Source: Pseudalkalibacillus hwajinpoensis (lineage in GTDB: Bacteria; Bacillota; Bacilli; Bacillales; Guptibacillaceae). Taken from it: a stretch of DNA of 64,000 bases. The translations under genes and the position numbers were made by a program. A model generated the notes under the pieces. The model saw nothing but the letters and a program-made list of their open reading frames with translations, had not been told where the DNA came from and did not search any database. The stretch is from contig NZ_CP156674.1 of NCBI RefSeq assembly GCF_039851965.1, forward strand, positions 2,852,001-2,916,000, written 5' to 3'. Shown here one piece after another: positions 8,165 to 16,067 of the stretch (positions within the stretch are counted from its first letter, which is position 1; each line of letters opens with the position of its first letter).

Positions 8165-8851
8165 TTGATCGAAATGAAAGATGTTTGGAAAACATACAAC
8201 AATGGGGTTAAAGCTATTAATGGCATTGACATCAAGATTAACAAAGGCGAATTTGTCTACATAGTAGGTCCAAGTGGTGCCGGTAAATCAACCTTTATGC
8301 GAATGATGTACCGGGAAGAGAAGCCAACAAGTGGAACAATCATCATCAATGGAAAAGACGTTGGCAAAATGAAGAATAGGCATGTTCCGAAGCTACGTCG
8401 CGAAATCGGCGTTGTTTTTCAGGACTTCAAGCTTCTTCCGAGGCTAACCGTATATGAAAACGTCGCTTTTGCTCTTGAAGTCATCGAAGAAAGCAAAGCA
8501 GCTACGCGCAAACGAGTAATGGATGTGCTGAGTCTCGTAAATTTGAAAAACAAAGCCAGGTTCCTACCGGATGAGCTTTCTGGAGGGGAACAGCAGAGGG
8601 TTTCAATAGCAAGAGCGATCGTCAATAGCCCTAACATTCTGCTCACAGATGAGCCGACAGGTAATCTTGATCCTGAAACAGCATGGGGCATAATGGATTT
8701 ACTTGATCAAATCAATAATCGCGGAACAACGGTATTAATGGCAACTCATAATAAAGATATTGTGAATACCTTTAGAAAACGTGTAATTGCAATTGATGGC
8801 GGTTTGGTTACCCGTGATGAAGCAAGAGGTGAGTACGGGTATGAAAATTAG
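8165..8851 (+). CDS. ftsE: FtsE, cell-division ABC ATPase
   Basis: 228 residues starting at TTG 8165. FtsE is the ATPase of the FtsEX complex, which does not transport but transmits a signal across the membrane to activate peptidoglycan hydrolases during division or elongation. Walker A is GPSGAGKST (about residues 36-44), the Q-loop VVFQDFKLLP, the signature LSGGEQQR, Walker B ILLTDEPTGNLD and the H-loop MATHN are all intact. It overlaps ftsX by 11 bases, implying coupled translation, and the next gene is a wall hydrolase, the expected functional partner. Confidence 0.97.
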   Translation: MIEMKDVWKTYNNGVKAINGIDIKINKGEFVYIVGPSGAGKSTFMRMMYREEKPTSGTIIINGKDVGKMKNRHVPKLRREIGVVFQDFKLLPRLTVYENVAFALEVIEESKAATRKRVMDVLSLVNLKNKARFLPDELSGGEQQRVSIARAIVNSPNILLTDEPTGNLDPETAWGIMDLLDQINNRGTTVLMATHNKDIVNTFRKRVIAIDGGLVTRDEARGEYGYEN

Positions 8852-9734
8852 AACATTGGGCCGTCATGGAAAAGAAGGTTTTAAAAATCTCGGCCGGAAC
8901 GGCTGGATGACTTTCGCTTCTATATCGGCAGTAACCGTTACGTTGCTACTAGTCGGCGTTTGTCTTGCTTTACTTCTTAATCTAAATGCATTTGGTGACC
9001 AGATTGAAAGCGATGTTGAAATTAGTGCGTTCATTGATATAACAGCTGAGCAAGAGCAGCAAGACGAACTGAAAAGCAAAATCGAAAATATTCCTGAAGT
9101 TGAATCGGCTACCTTTCAGTCAAAAGAAGAAGGACTCGATAATTTGATTGATAACCTCGGTGATGATGGAGAAGTTTTTGAATCTCTGAGGGATGAGAAC
9201 CCTTTAAGCGATGCATTTCTTATCAAAACAACTGATCCACAGGATGTCAATAAAGTTGCTGAAGAAATTAAGCAGCTAGAAAATGTGCAGGATGTAGAGT
9301 TTGCCGAAGATACGGTAAATCGATTATTTAAAGTTCTTGAAATTGCTCGGAACGTTGGACTGGCACTTGTTGTAGGATTACTATTTACAGCCATGTTCCT
9401 CATTTCAAATACAATTAAACTAACAATTGTTGCCAGGAGCCATGAAATTGAAATTATGAAACTCGTAGGTGCGACAAATTGGTTCATTCGCTGGCCGTTC
9501 TTGATTGAAGGATTGTTGATTGGAATCTTAGGATCACTCATTCCAATTGGTATTCTCATGTACGGCTACTATTATTTGATTGAATTAATAAATAATCGTT
9601 TTCCTACATTTATCATTGACTTACTTCCAGTAACACCGTTTATCTATCAACTTTCAGGACTTCTCGTTGTCCTCGGGGTCATTATCGGATTATGGGGAAG
9701 TCTTACATCAATGCGTAAGTTTTTGAAAGTATAA
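8841..9734 (+). CDS. ftsX: FtsX, division-associated ABC permease
   Basis: 297 residues from ATG 8841 (AGAGGTGAG ribosome site). One transmembrane segment near residues 22-45, a large extracellular loop (about 50-170) rich in acidic residues that contacts the hydrolase partner, then three more membrane segments in the FtsX/MacB permease-like domain (about 175-297). MKIRTLGRHGKEGFKNLGRNGWM is the usual N-terminus. A longer ORF beginning at 8787 lies inside ftsE and lacks a ribosome site, so it was not used. Confidence 0.96.
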   Translation: MKIRTLGRHGKEGFKNLGRNGWMTFASISAVTVTLLLVGVCLALLLNLNAFGDQIESDVEISAFIDITAEQEQQDELKSKIENIPEVESATFQSKEEGLDNLIDNLGDDGEVFESLRDENPLSDAFLIKTTDPQDVNKVAEEIKQLENVQDVEFAEDTVNRLFKVLEIARNVGLALVVGLLFTAMFLISNTIKLTIVARSHEIEIMKLVGATNWFIRWPFLIEGLLIGILGSLIPIGILMYGYYYLIELINNRFPTFIIDLLPVTPFIYQLSGLLVVLGVIIGLWGSLTSMRKFLKV

Positions 9735-9786
9735 CTTTAGAGAATACCAGATAAATAGAATGATCTATTTGGGGGAGGAACAAAGA

Positions 9787-11121
9787 TTGAAGCGTAAAGT
9801 GATAGCAACAGCTTTAACATTGACTTTAGGATTAAGCGGACTAACAACTGCAGCAATTCCACAAACGACTCATGCAGCATCTCTTGACGAGAAATTAGAC
9901 AAGGTTAAAGAAGAGAAGTCAACGAATCAACAAGAACTGAAAGAAAAGGAATCTGAACTTGCTGAGGTAAAAGAAGAACAGGACCAGGTACATGCAGAGA
10001 TTGAACGTTTGGACAAAGAAGTTGCAGATACAGACGAAAAGATCTCAACAAAAGAAAGCGAAATTAATGAAACAAACGCACAGATCACTCAACTTAAAGA
10101 AGAAATTGCAGTTCTTGAAGAAAGAATTGCAGAACGGGATAAGCTTCTAAAAGATCGTGTGCGCTCTATGCAACAAAATGGCGGTGGGACTGTTGATTAT
10201 ATGGAAGTCCTGCTTGGAGCAACAACTTTTGGAGATTTTGTAGAACGTGTACTTGCTCTAAATACCATTGCTGATCAGGATAAAAAGATTCTTGAGGAGC
10301 ATAAGGCGGACATGCTTGCTGTAGAAGAAAAGAAAGCTGAAGTAGAAGACAAGCTCGCTTCACTTGAAGAGAAGAAGGCTGAACTTGTAAGTCTTAAGAA
10401 AGAACTTGACGCTAAGAAAGCTGAAAAGGATAAACTAATGAAGTCTCTTGAATTAGAAGAAGGCGAGCTTCATAATCATATGATGGACTTGAATGAAACT
10501 GCAGATCTTTTAGAAGCTCAAGAAAAAGCAGTTCAACAGGAAATCAAACGTGCTGAAGAAGCTGCACGCAAGGCTGAAGCGGAGCGTAAAGCTAGAGCTA
10601 AAGCAGAGGCAGAAGCAAAGGCAGCGGCTGAAGCAAAAGCTGCATCAAGTAGCTCGAAGTCTGCTCCGGAGCCTGAGCCAGAACCTGCTCCAGCTCCAGA
10701 ACCTGCTCCAGCCCCATCAGCTTCAAGCAGTGCTAGCTTCCAAAAACCAGCACCTGGTGCTTTCACTTCAGGAATGGGTCAGCGCTGGGGATCTTTCCAC
10801 GCTGGAGTTGATATTGCACAGGCCGGCGACCCGCCTGTAACAGCAGCAGCTGATGGAACTGTATTAAAATCTTATGAATCATCAACTTATGGAAATGTTG
10901 TTTTCCTTACGCATAGCATTAATGGGCAAATGTACACAACAGTTTATGCACACCTGAAGAATCGCGCTGTTTCCACTGGCCAATCCGTAAGTGCAGGTAC
11001 TTACCTTGGAACAATGGGTAACACCGGAGCTTCTAAGGGACAGCATTTGCATTTTGAAATCCATAAAGGTTCATGGAATGCAAGTAAGTCAAATGCTATA
11101 AATCCTCGTAACTTTTTCTAA
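9787..11121 (+). CDS. secreted coiled-coil M23 peptidoglycan hydrolase, likely FtsEX partner
   Basis: 444 residues from TTG 9787, seven bases after a strong GGGGGAGGAAC site. An N-terminal signal peptide ends near THAA; residues about 35-255 form a long Lys/Glu-rich coiled coil like those of EnvC and CwlO; an Ala/Lys/Glu-rich stretch leads to a Pro-Glu-Ala linker (repeats of EP and AP, about 295-312); then the LytM/M23 domain (about 325-440). Zinc ligands are visible in FHAGVDIA and HLHFEIH, with YAHL. M23 enzymes cut cross-bridges as metallo-endopeptidases. In B. subtilis FtsEX controls CwlO (an NlpC/P60 enzyme); here the adjacent gene has an EnvC-like build, so activation by FtsEX through the coiled coil is inferred from architecture and neighbourhood. 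Confidence 0.9.
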   Translation: MKRKVIATALTLTLGLSGLTTAAIPQTTHAASLDEKLDKVKEEKSTNQQELKEKESELAEVKEEQDQVHAEIERLDKEVADTDEKISTKESEINETNAQITQLKEEIAVLEERIAERDKLLKDRVRSMQQNGGGTVDYMEVLLGATTFGDFVERVLALNTIADQDKKILEEHKADMLAVEEKKAEVEDKLASLEEKKAELVSLKKELDAKKAEKDKLMKSLELEEGELHNHMMDLNETADLLEAQEKAVQQEIKRAEEAARKAEAERKARAKAEAEAKAAAEAKAASSSSKSAPEPEPEPAPAPEPAPAPSASSSASFQKPAPGAFTSGMGQRWGSFHAGVDIAQAGDPPVTAAADGTVLKSYESSTYGNVVFLTHSINGQMYTTVYAHLKNRAVSTGQSVSAGTYLGTMGNTGASKGQHLHFEIHKGSWNASKSNAINPRNFF

Positions 11122-11200
11122 AAGTACTATCGGATTCATCTACTTATTGTGGGACATGGAAACATAATGAAAACAACTGAATCATATAGTACAATAAGAT

Positions 11201-11240
11201 GAAAAGGCATCGCATCGTTATGATGGGATGCCTTTTCTTT
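11201..11240 (+). terminator. terminator between the M23 gene and ctpB
   Basis: GAAAAGGCATC (11201-11211) pairs with GATGCCTTTTC (11227-11237), with a further CATC/GATG pairing inside. The T-run belongs to the stem arm plus CTTT, so the end is moderate in strength. Confidence 0.7.
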
Positions 11241-11262
11241 CAAATTAGAAGAGGTGAGTACA

Positions 11263-12708
11263 TTGAAAATACAGGGGAAAGTTGCCGCGTTACTTGTTGT
11301 GATCGCCTTACTCATAGGTTCAGGTGGTACATATGCGGCATTTGCACTATTTCAGGACGAGCCGAGCAGCAGTGAGCAATCTCTCAAACAAAATTCCGGT
11401 AGTGATATTGCCTCAGAAGAACTCCAGAAAATCAATAAAACCTATGAATTGATTACAGATCGCTACGTAAGCGATGTAAATCAAAAGGACCTTTTGGATG
11501 GCGCAATAAAGGGTATGATTGATACGCTTGAAGATCCTTATTCCGTTTATATGGATCCGGAAACAGCCGAGCAATTTAGCCAGTCCCTCGGGTCATCATT
11601 CGAGGGTATTGGTGCAGAGGTCAGTATGGAGGATGGAAGAGTAACTATTGTCTCACCTTATAAAGATTCACCAGCTGAAAAGGCGGGGCTTCGTCCAAAC
11701 GATAAAATCATGACAATTGATGGCGAGAGTACAGAAGGATTGGATTTGTATGATGCCGTTCTAAAAATTCGTGGTGAAAAGGGGACGGTTGTAAATCTAG
11801 GTGTTCTGCGTCCTGGTGTTTCAGAAGTAATGGAAGTGAAAGTAACCCGAGATGAAATACCAATTGAAACGGTTTACGCTAAGACAATTGAAGAAAACGG
11901 GAAAACAATCGGTGTGTTACAGGTAACATCGTTTTCAGAGAATACAGCCGAAAGCTTTTCGAAAGAACTTAAGAAACTTGAAGATCAAGGAATAGATGGA
12001 TTGGTTCTTGATGTTCGAAATAACCCTGGTGGCCTTTTGAATGTGGTTTCTGACATGTCAGAAGAACTGATTCCGAATGACAAACCGTATGTTCAAATCG
12101 AAGATCGTCAGGGTGAGAAGCAGAGCTCTGTTTCATCTCTTGAGGAGAAAAAAGACTACCCGATCGTAGGCCTAATTGACCGAGGCAGTGCTTCCGCTGC
12201 TGAAATTTTGGCAGGTGCACTTAAGGAAGCTGGCGGATATGATCTTGTTGGTGAAACCTCTTTCGGTAAAGGAACTGTTCAAACGACAGTTGATCTTGGT
12301 GATGGAAGTAACATCAAGCTTACTATGTACAAATGGTTAACACCTGACGGGAACTGGATTCATAAAGAAGGAATTGAACCGACAGTGAAAGCTGAGCAGC
12401 CTGCTTACTTTTATGTGAATCCACTTTCAGCCGAAAAGACACTTGAATATGATCAGAATAATGAACAGGTTGAATCTGCTCAGGTAATGCTGAAAGGACT
12501 TGGATTCGAACCTGGTCGAACAGATGGCTACTATAGCGATAAAACGACAACCGCAGTAAAAGCATTTCAGCGTTCGAATGATCTAACTGTATCTGGAAAA
12601 ATTGATGAAAAAACGGCACAAAAACTGCAAGAGAATATCGTCGATTCTATTCGTAATCCTGAAAATGATGTGCAGCTTGAAACTGCTGTGGAACTTCTTA
12701 CAAAGTAA
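11263..12708 (+). CDS. ctpB: carboxy-terminal processing protease CtpB (S41)
   Basis: 481 residues from TTG 11263; GTG 11254 overlaps the GAGGTGAG site and is not preferred. It has an N-terminal membrane anchor/signal, a PDZ domain (about 95-175), the S41 serine protease core with catalytic Ser in DRGSASAAEI and Lys in ETSFGKGTVQT, and a C-terminal peptidoglycan-binding domain (about 400-465, LKGLGFEPGRTDGYYSDKTTTAVKAFQ region). In B. subtilis CtpB, 480 residues, cleaves SpoIVFA to trigger sigma-K activation during sporulation. The same role is likely here. Gene order ftsEX-ctpB-minJ is shared with B. subtilis. Confidence 0.95.
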   Translation: MKIQGKVAALLVVIALLIGSGGTYAAFALFQDEPSSSEQSLKQNSGSDIASEELQKINKTYELITDRYVSDVNQKDLLDGAIKGMIDTLEDPYSVYMDPETAEQFSQSLGSSFEGIGAEVSMEDGRVTIVSPYKDSPAEKAGLRPNDKIMTIDGESTEGLDLYDAVLKIRGEKGTVVNLGVLRPGVSEVMEVKVTRDEIPIETVYAKTIEENGKTIGVLQVTSFSENTAESFSKELKKLEDQGIDGLVLDVRNNPGGLLNVVSDMSEELIPNDKPYVQIEDRQGEKQSSVSSLEEKKDYPIVGLIDRGSASAAEILAGALKEAGGYDLVGETSFGKGTVQTTVDLGDGSNIKLTMYKWLTPDGNWIHKEGIEPTVKAEQPAYFYVNPLSAEKTLEYDQNNEQVESAQVMLKGLGFEPGRTDGYYSDKTTTAVKAFQRSNDLTVSGKIDEKTAQKLQENIVDSIRNPENDVQLETAVELLTK

Positions 12709-12743
12709 ATTCAAGAAGGAAACAGGCAGTTGATGTCGAAGCT

Positions 12744-12773
12744 ATTCCGCAGGAAACCCTGCGGAATTTTTTT
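12744..12773 (+). terminator. terminator after ctpB
   Basis: ATTCCGCAGG and CCTGCGGAAT stem with an AAA-containing loop, followed by seven T. Confidence 0.88.
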
Positions 12774-12845
12774 CTGATGTGGTTATCGAAAGTAAGATGG
12801 TTTTTTCCAACAGGACTGCAAAGAAACATGGAGGAGAATTTGATG

Positions 12846-14036
12846 ATGGATACTATTGGTCTTTCCATACTTAAGGGGTTGCTTAGTTTTTTAATGCACC
12901 CTCTAACGTATATCACGCTACTGGGAGCATTTATCCTTGGTCTTTCGCGAGTGAAACGAGATCGCAGAGATTTTCATACTCGTGTTCACGATGTACTGGA
13001 CGATCTGGTTTTTGCAATTGTTCCGGGATTCATTATGGGTGCAATTTTTATGATCGTCAATTTGTTTCTTGGCATCACCTTACCGCTTAGTATTACAGTC
13101 GCTTTAAGTATCGCTGGCTTCTTCCTATTGATTACGGGCCAAATTCGCTTTTTATCACCGGCTTTCGTATTTATTTTACCTGTACTACTAGTTGAATTTT
13201 ATACACCAATCGATTTAGGTATTGAGCGTTTAAACTCTATACAGAATGGTATTGACTCTGTCTCAATGATCACTCCTGCATTACTGGTTGGTTTTTTAGT
13301 ATTGATCGAAGGAATTCTGATTTCTCGAAATGCTGGGAAACAAACATCTCCGCGATTAGTTGAAAGTAAACGTGGAAAGCTTGTAGGCGCCCATGAAGTT
13401 CAGAAACTATGGCTCCTTCCGTTATTTCTTTTTATTCCAGCGGGAAACGTAGAAGCCCTTTCATGGTGGCCACTTCTTCAATTCGGCGATCAGGCATATT
13501 CTTTCTTCATCCTGCCATTTCCTATCGGATTTCGAAAGCTCATTCACCACGCACTACCTTTGCCTGAAATGAAAAATAACGGCAGGCAGGTGGCGTTATT
13601 AGGTGGGATTGGCGTTTTAATTGGGTTTGTCAGTTACTTTCTAACTATAGAATGGTTGGCTCTTCTAACACTAATTTTGATGGCTGTAGGTCGTGCCGCC
13701 ATCTTACTTCTTCATCGTGGTAAAAATAAAGCTGCCTATTTCAATGAGCGAAATGAGGGACTTGTTATTCTTGGGATCCTCCCTGAGTCTCCAGCTGATC
13801 AAATGAATTTACGTGTGGGTGAAGTTATTTCGAAAGTGAATGGCGTTTCTTTAGGACGAGGAATGGATTTATATACTGCTCTTCAGCAAAATGCAGCATT
13901 TTGTAAAATGGAGGTTCTTGATTTTAATGGTGAAGTGAGATTTGAACAAAAAGCGCTCTACAATAATACTCATCATGAGTTAGGGTTGCTGTTTGTGAAG
14001 GATCATCGTTTTAGTGAAGTAGTGGAAGCTCAGTAG
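12846..14036 (+). CDS. minJ: MinJ, polytopic topological determinant of division
   Basis: 396 residues, nearly the B. subtilis MinJ length (397). MinJ bridges DivIVA and MinD to restrict division to midcell. About six to eight hydrophobic segments fill residues 1-300, including FVFILPVLLVEFYTPID and WLALLTLILMAVG, followed by a cytosolic PDZ domain (about 305-380) with GLVILGILPESPADQMNLRVGEVI. Two tandem ATGs (12843, 12846) follow GGAGGAGA; the second has the better spacing. An upstream in-frame ATG (12777) lies in the ctpB terminator zone and was rejected. Context after ctpB agrees. Confidence 0.92.
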   Translation: MDTIGLSILKGLLSFLMHPLTYITLLGAFILGLSRVKRDRRDFHTRVHDVLDDLVFAIVPGFIMGAIFMIVNLFLGITLPLSITVALSIAGFFLLITGQIRFLSPAFVFILPVLLVEFYTPIDLGIERLNSIQNGIDSVSMITPALLVGFLVLIEGILISRNAGKQTSPRLVESKRGKLVGAHEVQKLWLLPLFLFIPAGNVEALSWWPLLQFGDQAYSFFILPFPIGFRKLIHHALPLPEMKNNGRQVALLGGIGVLIGFVSYFLTIEWLALLTLILMAVGRAAILLLHRGKNKAAYFNERNEGLVILGILPESPADQMNLRVGEVISKVNGVSLGRGMDLYTALQQNAAFCKMEVLDFNGEVRFEQKALYNNTHHELGLLFVKDHRFSEVVEAQ

Positions 14037-14046
14037 CTTATAGGAA

Positions 14047-14086
14047 AAAGAAGAAGGCGATATTCATTGCCTTCTTCTTTTTTGAC
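14047..14086 (+). terminator. terminator after minJ
   Basis: AAAGAAGAAGGC and GCCTTCTTCTTT form a perfect 12-bp stem followed by TTTT. Confidence 0.9.
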
Positions 14087-14310
14087 TCTGTTAATGTATC
14101 GTAATGAATTTATAATCGATTAAATATTAAACTACTTTCCTAAAGAATATCTATGCCAATTTGTTATAGGTTGTATTCAAGAAAAATATGGAATTTTAAA
14201 AGGTGTTTTACAGTCTTCATGGTTGCGTTTTCAGTGTTTTAGGCAGTCTTGTCTCTACTTGTGCTTCTTGCTACACTTTCATCAATCATATCGCAAAGGA
14301 GCATGTCGAA

Positions 14311-14652
14311 ATGACTGGAGAAAAGCAGCTGCAGCAGCAATTAATAGATTTAAATGAAAGAGAATTGAAGTTGCTTCAGAAATTCGAAATAGAGCGGGAA
14401 ACGATTATGGGTCAAATGCAATCTGGAAGCACAGTTTTGAAAGAAGCGCCTGCTAAAGAAGTTATTGAAATTCTTGAACGTTCTCAGGTTGGAATGGGGC
14501 CACTTTATTTATCTGATCAGCTTGAAAAGCATTATGGAATAACGATCTCAACATCTTCTTTATACGATGTTCTCATGATGCTTGCCGGATCCAGTAACTA
14601 TCCAATTACAAGAATCAGTGAACGAGGATTTAAATATAGCGTATCAAGCTAA
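14311..14652 (+). CDS. small protein of unknown function, coiled coil plus winged-helix-like end
   Basis: 113 residues from ATG 14311, placed eight bases after AAAGGAG. I do not recognise the family. Residues about 1-40 are Gln/Glu/Leu-rich and likely helical (possible coiled coil); residues about 50-113 (ILERSQVGMGPLYLSDQLEKHYG, then STSSLYDVLMML, ISERGFKYSV) have the helix-turn-helix-wing rhythm of a small winged-helix DNA-binding domain, but this is impression only. An upstream start at 14203 would add an unlikely Cys/Phe-rich segment without a ribosome site. The structured repeat copy 2 begins just after its stop. It stands alone between minJ and the thioesterase gene, a position not filled by a similar gene in B. 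subtilis as far as I recall. Confidence 0.7.
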   Translation: MTGEKQLQQQLIDLNERELKLLQKFEIERETIMGQMQSGSTVLKEAPAKEVIEILERSQVGMGPLYLSDQLEKHYGITISTSSLYDVLMMLAGSSNYPITRISERGFKYSVSS

Positions 14653-14660
14653 ATCGCCTG

Positions 14661-14760
14661 TTTTATCCCAGCCTTAAGGGGCAGTAAAACCCCCACCTCA
14701 AAATGTAAATCAATCGAGACGTTTAGGTGGGGGTCAACTGCCCCTAAAGGTCCGATTGGT
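14661..14760 (+). repeat. structured intergenic repeat, copy 2
   Basis: The second copy of the element at 2391-2497, in the opposite orientation. It folds as a long hairpin: outer arms CTTAAGGGGCAG (14673-14684) and CTGCCCCTAAAG (14738-14749) with one mismatch, a small internal loop, then a perfect 10-bp inner stem ACCCCCACCT (14689-14698) with AGGTGGGGGT (14725-14734), closed by a 26-base loop. It is non-coding. I recall similar C-rich/G-rich elements in other Bacillaceae genomes but cannot verify a name. Confidence 0.8.
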
Positions 14761-14768
14761 TCAACTAA

Positions 14769-14805
14769 CCATCAGAGGGGGATGAAGCAAATCCCCCTCT
14801 GATGG
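14769..14805 (+). repeat. perfect 15-bp hairpin adjoining repeat copy 2
   Basis: CCATCAGAGGGGGAT (14769-14783) pairs perfectly with ATCCCCCTCTGATGG (14791-14805) around GAAGCAA. There is no T-run, so it is not a standard terminator. Copy 1 lacks an equivalent hairpin, so it may be a separate module or an end that copy 1 has lost. Confidence 0.8.
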
Positions 14806-14865
14806 AAGTTTCACTTTATACTCATAGTAATTTAGTTTTTGAAAAAGAAAGAAAAGGTGATTATA

Positions 14866-15438
14866 ATGGAGCAAGTTTTAGAGAATGGAACGTTGAAATC
14901 AACTAATGATTCTCGAACGGCGAAAGCAACAGTCGTCAATCCAACTCATACGAATATTCATGGAACATTATTTGGTGGCCAACTAATGGCGTTTATTGAT
15001 GATGTGGCGTTAATTTCAGCCACACGTCATTCAAGAAGACCCTGTGTAACAGCTTCCACAGATTCGGTTGATTTTCTTCACCCGATTCATCAGGGAGACA
15101 TTGTGTGTCTTGAGTCAATGGTAACCTGGACTCATAAAACGTCTATGGAAGTATTTGTGAAAGCTATTGCTGAGAAAATGTTCACAGGTGAGCGCCATGT
15201 ATGTGCAACAGCTCTTCTCACATTTGTAGCTCTTGACGAAGAAGGGAATCCGGTAGAAGTACCAGGTGTTTACCCTGAAACAGAAGAGGAACAATTTTTG
15301 AATGAAACGGCTGAAGAACGAAAAGAGCTTCGTAAAGGCAGAAAAGGCGAGAGTAGAAAGCTAGCACGAGAATTTGGTACGCCTAAACCGTGGGATACAA
15401 ATACAAAGAATTTCCCCTCTTATGATTATGATAAGTAA
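14866..15438 (+). CDS. acyl-CoA thioester hydrolase, hot-dog fold (YkhA-like)
   Basis: 190 residues from ATG 14866 behind AAAGGTGA. It belongs to the BFIT/YkhA acyl-CoA thioesterase family, which cleaves acyl-CoA to free acid and CoA in the cytosol. The hot-dog core (about 15-135) shows the motif NIHGTLFGGQLMAFIDDVA, with the catalytic Asp in that region, and VDFLHPI. A charged C-terminal extension (about 145-190, Glu/Lys/Arg-rich) goes beyond the core. B. subtilis YkhA is similar but lies elsewhere on its chromosome, so location gives no hint about substrate. Confidence 0.88.
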   Translation: MEQVLENGTLKSTNDSRTAKATVVNPTHTNIHGTLFGGQLMAFIDDVALISATRHSRRPCVTASTDSVDFLHPIHQGDIVCLESMVTWTHKTSMEVFVKAIAEKMFTGERHVCATALLTFVALDEEGNPVEVPGVYPETEEEQFLNETAEERKELRKGRKGESRKLAREFGTPKPWDTNTKNFPSYDYDK

Positions 15439-15528
15439 TTAATGTGTTTTACTTGGTCATCATAGCATTCTTCTCCCTCTTTGTTGTAAGATGGAGGGAG
15501 AGTGCTTAGAGAGGGGAACTTCATTATT

Positions 15529-15759
15529 ATGCAAGAAATTTTAGCAGCTTTGTTGATACCTGCGATTATTATGGTCGTGTTTACACGTGTTACATATAAT
15601 ACTTATGTAAGCTTTGGGTTAACGCTTCTGTTTATGTGGGCTGTATTCGGTGGAATTGATCACCCGATATATTTAATTATTTTAACCATTGTATCTTCCC
15701 TTATTGGATTCTATTTTTCTAAGAAAACGCAAAAACAAAATAAGAAAAAGATGAAGTAG
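15529..15759 (+). CDS. csbA: CsbA, small membrane protein of the sigma-B regulon
   Basis: 76 residues, exactly the B. subtilis CsbA length. It has an N-terminal LLIPAIIMVVFTRVTYNTYV segment matching CsbA, two to three hydrophobic spans and a Lys/Gln-rich tail. The start at ATG 15529 follows GAGAGGGGAA; a GTG at 15502 would add nine residues ahead of the membrane span. CsbA is a stress-induced membrane protein of unknown biochemical role. It lies upstream of uvrBA as in B. subtilis. I do not see a convincing sigma-B promoter in front of it here. Confidence 0.85.
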   Translation: MQEILAALLIPAIIMVVFTRVTYNTYVSFGLTLLFMWAVFGGIDHPIYLIILTIVSSLIGFYFSKKTQKQNKKKMK

Positions 15760-15791
15760 CGCTGTTCTGAAAAGAATAGGCGCTTCTTTTT
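15758..15791 (+). terminator. terminator after csbA
   Basis: AGCGC...TTCT-GAAA-AGAA...GCGCT, an interrupted stem, followed by TTCTTTTT. It overlaps the csbA stop codon. Confidence 0.65.
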
Positions 15792-15984
15792 CGTTCTATA
15801 CTGGTAAATGAGATAGAAGATTAATCTGTGCTACCAGCTGAACAGATTAAGAATGGATGAAGTAGGGAAATGGCAATAATGGTATTCTATTTGATCAATT
15901 AGGATCGTCTGGAAGCTTACATAGTTAGTACATGTGAATCAGTTATTTTTTCTTGTATGTGAGATGAGAATAGCAAAAAATATG

Positions 15985-15998
15985 GGAATATCAGTTCG
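15985..15998 (+). promoter_or_regulatory. weak LexA-like box ahead of uvrBA
   Basis: GGAATATCAGTTCG fits the Bacillus LexA/DinR pattern CGAAC-N4-GTTCG at eight of ten defined positions. It stands about 30 bases before the uvrB -10. uvrBA is an SOS operon in B. subtilis. The right half is perfect, the left half weak. The rest of the 308-base gap 15760-16067 shows only the csbA terminator and the promoter. Confidence 0.35.
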
Positions 15999-16026
15999 CT
16001 TTATTTGAAGATTTGACCTTTATCTA

Positions 16027-16035
16027 TGCTATAAT
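16027..16035 (+). promoter_or_regulatory. extended -10 promoter of uvrBA
   Basis: TGCTATAAT (16027-16035), a perfect extended -10, 33 bases ahead of the uvrB start. A -35 at standard spacing is poor (TTGAAG at 19 bases). Confidence 0.5.
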
Positions 16036-16067
16036 AAATGTTAGAGATTAAAGGAACGGAGGCGAAG

